Assembly: GCA_965641885.1 (NCBI GenBank)
Contig: OZ282574.1
Location: 1,240,001 to 1,304,000 of the forward strand
DNA length: 64,000 nucleotides
Source: Pseudophaeobacter sp965641885
GTDB lineage: Bacteria > Pseudomonadota > Alphaproteobacteria > Rhodobacterales > Rhodobacteraceae
Reading direction: 5' to 3'
Shown: positions 59,469 to 64,000 of the stretch, one piece after another
Layout: every line of letters begins with the position of its first letter
Numbering within the stretch: position 1 is the first letter of the stretch
Program-made: the position numbers and the translations under genes
The notes under the pieces: model-generated
What the model was told of the DNA's origin: nothing
Databases searched by the model: none
Seen by the model: only the letters and a program-made list of their open reading frames with translations

Positions 59469-60719
59469 ATGGGCAGATTGAATGCGGTGATGACGGTGCT
59501 TTGGCTGAGCGCCGGATGCCTGATGGCGCCTGTTGCGATGGCACCCTTCGTGATGGCGCAGGAGTTCAGCGGTCTGGCCCGTGTGGATACTGAGACCTCG
59601 CTTATCAGTGACGTGGGCGGCGGCGCGGATATACGCCTTGGTCTCAGCCAGGGCGTGCCCTACCGGCTGTTTACTCTTGAGGGGCCACCCCGACTGGTGC
59701 TGGATTTTCAGGAGGTTGATTGGCAGGGCCTCGACACAGAGGATTTCCTGACCGGCGACAGCATCGCCTCGGTGCAATTTGGCACCTATATTCCAGGCTG
59801 GTCGCGCATGGTGCTTGAGCTTTCAGAACCTATGACAGTGCGGGCTGCAGAGCTTGAAATAGATCCGGTGAGCGCAGGTGCTGTGCTGAAGGTCGCCCTG
59901 CGAGCGACGGATCCTGAGCAATTCAAACGCTTAGCCGGGGCACCGCAGGATCCCCGTTGGGATCTGCCTGCGCCGCAGCTGTTAAAGATTGCCCCGGAGC
60001 GGGATGAAAATGCCCCCCTTTTGGTGGTGCTGGATCCGGGCCATGGCGGCATTGATCCGGGCGCCGAGGCGGCAGGGGGTATTACGGAAAAAGATTTGAT
60101 GCTGCAATTTGCCCTCGAGTTGGGCGAGGTTCTGGTGCGCTCGGGGCAGTTTGAGGTGCAGGTCACCCGCGATGGCGACTATTTTGTCTCGCTGGAACGC
60201 CGTACGGCGCTGGCGCATCAGGCCGGCGCGGATCTGTTTATCTCGTTGCACGCGGATTCCTTGTCGCAGGGCCATGCGCATGGCTCTACGGTCTATACCC
60301 TGTCGCAAGAGGCGTCGGATGCGGCCTCAGCCAGCCTGGCCGAGCGGCAGGACCGTGCCGATCTGCTGTCGGGCACCGATCTGAGCCATACCGATGATCT
60401 TGTCACCGGGGTGATGCTGGATCTGGCCCGCCAGGAAACCCAGCCGCGCAATGTGGCGCTGGCCCGCGCGCTGGTGACGGGGCTAAAGGCCGAAGCAGGC
60501 CCGATCAATCGCAAGCCGCTGCGATCGGCCGGGTTTTCGGTGTTGAAATCGGCGGATATCCCGTCGGTTCTGATCGAAATCGGGTTTCTCTCCAGCGCGC
60601 GTGATCTGGCCAATTTGCAAGATCCCAACTGGCGGCATCAGACCGCAAGAGGGCTGCTCAAAGGGTTGATCGATTGGCGGATCCATGATGAGGCGCAACG
60701 GTCCCTGGTCCGACAGTAA
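59469..60719 (+). CDS. N-acetylmuramoyl-L-alanine amidase with AMIN domain
   Basis: A 416-aa periplasmic cell-wall amidase (AmiC/AmiB type) that cuts the bond between MurNAc and the stem peptide during daughter-cell separation. Signal peptide about 1-30; AMIN domain (about 40-140; RLFTLEGPPRLVLDFQEVDW) which directs the protein to the division site or peptidoglycan; Amidase_3 catalytic domain (about 180-400) with VVLDPGHGGIDPGAEAAGG, Zn ligands including ISLHADS, and the regulatory insertion typical of EnvC/NlpD-controlled amidases. It lies 211 bases upstream of PBP1A on the same strand, as in other Rhodobacteraceae. Confidence 0.95.
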   Translation: MGRLNAVMTVLWLSAGCLMAPVAMAPFVMAQEFSGLARVDTETSLISDVGGGADIRLGLSQGVPYRLFTLEGPPRLVLDFQEVDWQGLDTEDFLTGDSIASVQFGTYIPGWSRMVLELSEPMTVRAAELEIDPVSAGAVLKVALRATDPEQFKRLAGAPQDPRWDLPAPQLLKIAPERDENAPLLVVLDPGHGGIDPGAEAAGGITEKDLMLQFALELGEVLVRSGQFEVQVTRDGDYFVSLERRTALAHQAGADLFISLHADSLSQGHAHGSTVYTLSQEASDAASASLAERQDRADLLSGTDLSHTDDLVTGVMLDLARQETQPRNVALARALVTGLKAEAGPINRKPLRSAGFSVLKSADIPSVLIEIGFLSSARDLANLQDPNWRHQTARGLLKGLIDWRIHDEAQRSLVRQ

Positions 60720-60930
60720 ACTGAACCGGGAGCTGTACATGGAGCGGTACCTGCGGGTTTCAAAACCGGTGTTTTCGGGCCTGACAGCACGCAGAGGCTG
60801 TCAACAAGAGCCGGGCGGGGCGCGGCAGGGTGATTTTCCCCCTTTGAAGGCATTTTTTCGCCGCTTCCTCTTTTGACCCGGCGCGTTGCCCCCCCTATAT
60901 AGGCGGCACCCTGCGAGAAAGGCCGCATCC

Positions 60931-63435
60931 GTGCTCAGGTTTATTCTATCCTTTTTTGGTTCCATTTTTAGTACGATCACGCTTGGCATTGCCATGATTG
61001 CGCTGACCCTTGGGGCGGTGTTCTGGATCTATGGGCGCGATCTGCCCAGCCACGAATCCCTGTCGCAATATCAGCCGCCAACCATCAGCCGGATTTATTC
61101 CGGCGAGGGGCGTATGATTGATGAATTCGCCAAGGAGCGGCGCCTGTTTACCTCATCCGAGGACATTCCGGATCTGGTGAAGCAGGCGTTCATTTCTGCA
61201 GAGGACAAGAATTTCTACTCGCACAATGGCTATGACGCCCGTGGTATTGCGGCGGCGGCAGTTGAGGCGGTGCGCTCTCGCGGTGATAACGTGCGCGGGG
61301 CCTCGACCATTACCCAGCAGGTGATGAAGAACTTCCTGCTGTCCGGGGATCGCAAAGCTGCCCGTAAGATTAAAGAGATCATCCTCGCCACCCGGCTTGA
61401 GGAAACTCTGGATAAAGACAGAATTCTGGAACTGTATCTCAACGAGATCTTCCTCGGGCAAAACTCCTATGGTGTGACGGCCGCAGCGCAGAGCTATTTT
61501 AACAAAACCCTGGGCGAGCTGGCGCCGCATGAGGCCGCAACTCTGGCGTCAATGCCCAAGGCGCCGGGCAAGTTTCACCCGGTGCGTGGCAAGGAACGCC
61601 TGACCGAGCGGCGTGACTATGTTCTGCGCGAGATGTTTGAGAACGGCTATATCTCCGAGGCGGTGTACAAGGTCGAGGTGGCTCAGCCGCTGCGCTCGGT
61701 ACAAAACGGTGATTTTGAAAGCTTCCGCACCACATTGCCACCGCGCGACTATTTCTCTGACGAAATTCGCCGCCAGTTGTCGGATGATTTTGGCGAGGGC
61801 GAGTTCTTTACCGGGGGGCTTTCGGTGCGCGCCACCATTGATGCCGAGATGCAGACTGAAGCAGCCGATGCCCTGCGCACGGGCTTGCAGAAATATGACC
61901 GCTCACGCGGGATCTGGATCGGCACGGGTGTTACGCTAGAGGTGGAAGACCTAGCAGATGAGGCGCGCTGGCAAGAGGCGCTTGCTGCGGCAGACGTGTC
62001 GCGCGACATCACGCTGGGCGGCAAGTGGCTGCCCGCCGTGGCGCTTGAGGTCGGAGACAAAAGCCTGACCGTTGGGGTCGAGGGGCAGAGCGGAACCGGA
62101 TCGGTGCCGCGCGCCGACATCAAGTGGATGAAGGGCAGTTTCAAAGACAATATCAGTCGCGGTGATGTGGTACTGGTGCGGGCCGAGCTGAACAAAGACG
62201 GCACGTTCAAACACTGGTCGCTGCGCCAGGTGCCAGAAGTGCAGGGTGGCTTTGTGGCGATGGACGTGAACTCGGGCCGGGTTCTGGCGATGCAGGGCGG
62301 CTTTTCCTACCAGCATTCGGTGTTTAACCGCGCCACCCAGGCACAGCGTCAGCCGGGCTCCAGCTTTAAACCCTTTGTCTATGCCGCCGCTTTGGACAGT
62401 GGCTACAGCCCGGCGACCATCGTGGTGGATGCTCCGATCGAGATCAACACACCACAGGGGCTGTGGCGTCCCAAGAACTCGTCAAACAAATTCTATGGCC
62501 CAACGCCGCTGCGCACCGGGATTGAACAGTCGCGGAACCTGATGACCATTCGTCTGGCCCAGGAGGTCGGCATGCCGGTGGTTGCGGGCTACGCCGAACG
62601 GTTTGGGGTCTATGACAATATGGGCGCCTTTCTGGCCAACTCACTGGGGGCCGAGGAGACCACGCTGTACAAGATGGTGGCATCCTATGCGATGTTTGCC
62701 AATGGCGGTGAGCGGGTACAGCCCACATTGGTGGACCGGGTGCAGGACCGCTATGGCCGCACGATCTATCGCCATGATGATCGCGATTGTGTCGACTGCT
62801 CTGCGCCCGATCTGGCGCCGGGGAAATCCCCCCGGATCGAGACGGACCGGGAACAGGTGATGGACCCGATTACTGCCTACCAGCTTAGCTCAATGATGCG
62901 TGGCGTTGTTGAGCGTGGCACGGCCTCAAGCGTGATCAACCTGCCAGTGCCCACAGCGGGCAAAACAGGGACCACCAATGATTCCCGCGATGTCTGGTTT
63001 GTTGGCTTCACCTCAAATATTGTAGCTGGCTGCTATATGGGGTTTGACCAGCCCCGGCCTATGGGGCGGGGGGCCTATGGCGGCACCATGTGTGGACCGG
63101 TGTTCCAGCAGTTCATGAAAGTAGCCACTGAGAAATTCGGCGGCGGTCCTTTTGACGTGCCCGAAGGGGGACATTTTATCAAGATCGACCGCTACACTGG
63201 CGCCCGTCTGCCCGATAGCGCCTCGGGTGCCTATGTGGTGGCCGAGTATTTCCGCGACGGCGCCGAGCCGATCTTTGGTCTCGCTTTTGACGGCGGTTTT
63301 GCCATGGGATCGGATCTGCCTTTGCTGGAAGAAGTGCAACAATCCGGGCGGCAAGTCACCACCTCAACCGGTGGAACCGCAGTGCTGGGACCCAAGGCGA
63401 CCTTTGGGACGATTACCTCGGGTGGCCAGTACTAG
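60931..63435 (+). CDS. mrcA: penicillin-binding protein 1A (bifunctional transglycosylase/transpeptidase)
   Basis: An 834-aa class A PBP anchored by one N-terminal membrane helix (about 7-38). The GT51 domain has FISAEDKNFYSHNGYDARGI and GASTITQQVMKNFLLSGDRK, then ILELYLNEIFLGQNSYGV; an OB-like insertion domain (about 300-430) follows; the transpeptidase domain has the serine motif PGSSFKPFVYAA, an SRN-type motif near EQSRNLMTIRL, and KTGTTNDSRDVWF. A GTG start at 60931 with a GAGAAAGG upstream is chosen, since the frame extended to 60886 adds an unrelated basic stretch. It is the main polymerase of cell-wall synthesis; the amidase gene lies directly upstream. Confidence 0.96.
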   Translation: MLRFILSFFGSIFSTITLGIAMIALTLGAVFWIYGRDLPSHESLSQYQPPTISRIYSGEGRMIDEFAKERRLFTSSEDIPDLVKQAFISAEDKNFYSHNGYDARGIAAAAVEAVRSRGDNVRGASTITQQVMKNFLLSGDRKAARKIKEIILATRLEETLDKDRILELYLNEIFLGQNSYGVTAAAQSYFNKTLGELAPHEAATLASMPKAPGKFHPVRGKERLTERRDYVLREMFENGYISEAVYKVEVAQPLRSVQNGDFESFRTTLPPRDYFSDEIRRQLSDDFGEGEFFTGGLSVRATIDAEMQTEAADALRTGLQKYDRSRGIWIGTGVTLEVEDLADEARWQEALAAADVSRDITLGGKWLPAVALEVGDKSLTVGVEGQSGTGSVPRADIKWMKGSFKDNISRGDVVLVRAELNKDGTFKHWSLRQVPEVQGGFVAMDVNSGRVLAMQGGFSYQHSVFNRATQAQRQPGSSFKPFVYAAALDSGYSPATIVVDAPIEINTPQGLWRPKNSSNKFYGPTPLRTGIEQSRNLMTIRLAQEVGMPVVAGYAERFGVYDNMGAFLANSLGAEETTLYKMVASYAMFANGGERVQPTLVDRVQDRYGRTIYRHDDRDCVDCSAPDLAPGKSPRIETDREQVMDPITAYQLSSMMRGVVERGTASSVINLPVPTAGKTGTTNDSRDVWFVGFTSNIVAGCYMGFDQPRPMGRGAYGGTMCGPVFQQFMKVATEKFGGGPFDVPEGGHFIKIDRYTGARLPDSASGAYVVAEYFRDGAEPIFGLAFDGGFAMGSDLPLLEEVQQSGRQVTTSTGGTAVLGPKATFGTITSGGQY

Positions 63436-63513
63436 GCCTGCGCACGCTTGCTTATCGCCAAACCGGTCGTTTTGGTCTGCGCACGACGGGCTGCTGCGCC
63501 AAATACCTTTGAT

Positions 63514-64000
63514 CTATGCGCGCAGCGCCAGTGTTTCGGGCCGATTGAGGCAATAGCGCGCCGTTGGGCCAAAACCCTCCGGGTGATCACGCAGATGCGG
63601 CATGCAATTGAAAAGACTATAGAGTGCGGCACCGCTCAGAGCTTCCAGCGCCTGGTCGCCGGGAAAGAAGCTTTCGCTGGGGCAGTCTTCGGCAAAGATG
63701 ACCTCATGCTGGTTCAGCAGAAGATGCATATAGGTGACCATGCCGCAGGGTTGGCGACGGATGCTGTGGTCATTTATCAGAAACCGCGCCGCCGAGAGCA
63801 CTTCGCTGCTGCCGAACAGGAACCGGGCATTTGCGTCCGTCAGCAGCATACGGTGCTGCGGCGAGACCAAAAGATCGCGGCTGGTGCCCAGAGTGCCGGC
63901 CTCAATGCGGATCGGTGCCCAATGCCCATGGGCCGGAACCGTGGTTGAGCCGAGCCATTGCACCGGCTGAAAGCCGTTGTCGCGGGTCAGAACCAAATCT
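63514..64000 (-). CDS. Hint-domain protein, partial (C-terminal part)
   Basis: About 160 residues up to the stop at 63514; the gene continues beyond the window end. The visible part is a Hedgehog/intein (Hint)-type domain: VLTRDNGFQPVQWLGSTTVP, then SRDLLVSPQHRMLLTD, the typical core of Hint proteins that follow RTX-like or other exported regions in Rhodobacteraceae. Such proteins often cleave themselves at the domain border. The N-terminal region, which carries the export or binding function, is not in the window. Confidence 0.8.
   Translation of the reverse strand, partial: DLVLTRDNGFQPVQWLGSTTVPAHGHWAPIRIEAGTLGTSRDLLVSPQHRMLLTDANARFLFGSSEVLSAARFLINDHSIRRQPCGMVTYMHLLLNQHEVIFAEDCPSESFFPGDQALEALSGAALYSLFNCMPHLRDHPEGFGPTARYCLNRPETLALRA

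Overview
The window looks like a chromosomal segment of a marine alphaproteobacterium of the Roseobacter group (Rhodobacteraceae). The evidence is moderately high G+C, a SAM-II riboswitch in front of metZ, a lysC-ptsP pair, an FNR-type box upstream of an ALAS-type hemA, the FolE2 type of GTP cyclohydrolase, a TAXI-type TRAP transporter, and an aerobic CoA-dependent aminobenzoate gene cluster. The species cannot be named from the sequence alone.

Layout. 1-9.5 kb: an exported nuclease, a Crp-like regulator, a peptidoglycan-binding lipoprotein, a ferredoxin coupled to an FG-GAP protein, a PAS-LuxR regulator coupled to a GNAT gene broken by one stop codon, a bestrophin-like channel with 16 TCAGG copies upstream, then purD and xseA. 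9.5-17.4 kb: exported and membrane proteins, ftsY, a DMT transporter, yciB, a hybrid sensor kinase and a LysR regulator. 17.5-19.3 kb: an Fe(II)/2-oxoglutarate enzyme related to radical halogenases but with a hydroxylase-type iron site, followed by a decayed stretch holding an integrase remnant. 19.1-27.5 kb: SAM-II riboswitch, metZ, folE2, trkH, lysC and ptsP.

27.5-35.4 kb: an AT-rich 640-base gap leads into a tight operon for 2-aminobenzoyl-CoA-type metabolism (flavin monooxygenase/reductase fusion, SDR, MarR regulator, enoyl-CoA hydratase, acyl-CoA dehydrogenase, CoA ligase). A palindromic operator candidate lies in front. 35.4-37.7 kb: an NAD(P)H oxidoreductase with a dense array of dyads in its promoter, a GST, a histidine phosphatase and tRNA-Val. 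38.1-48.7 kb: a chemoreceptor next to an orphan amino-acid-type binding protein, then a racemase, a D-amino-acid-dehydrogenase-like enzyme and a TAXI TRAP transporter, with a divergent LysR gene. This looks like an uptake, catabolism and chemotaxis unit for an amino-acid-like compound.

48.7-64 kb: three identical tRNA-Asp genes, an M20 peptidase, hemA with an FNR box, a RodZ-like protein, ispG, an M48 peptidase coupled to a DsbA-like protein, an aminotransferase, a cell-wall amidase, PBP1A and the C-terminal part of a Hint-domain protein cut by the window end.

Most of the window is ordinary core genome. I see no clear new multi-gene system. The best leads are the halogenase-family oxygenase with a hydroxylase-type motif, the binding-protein/chemoreceptor pair, the terminator inside the TAXI operon, the promoter dyad array, and the simple-sequence repeats.
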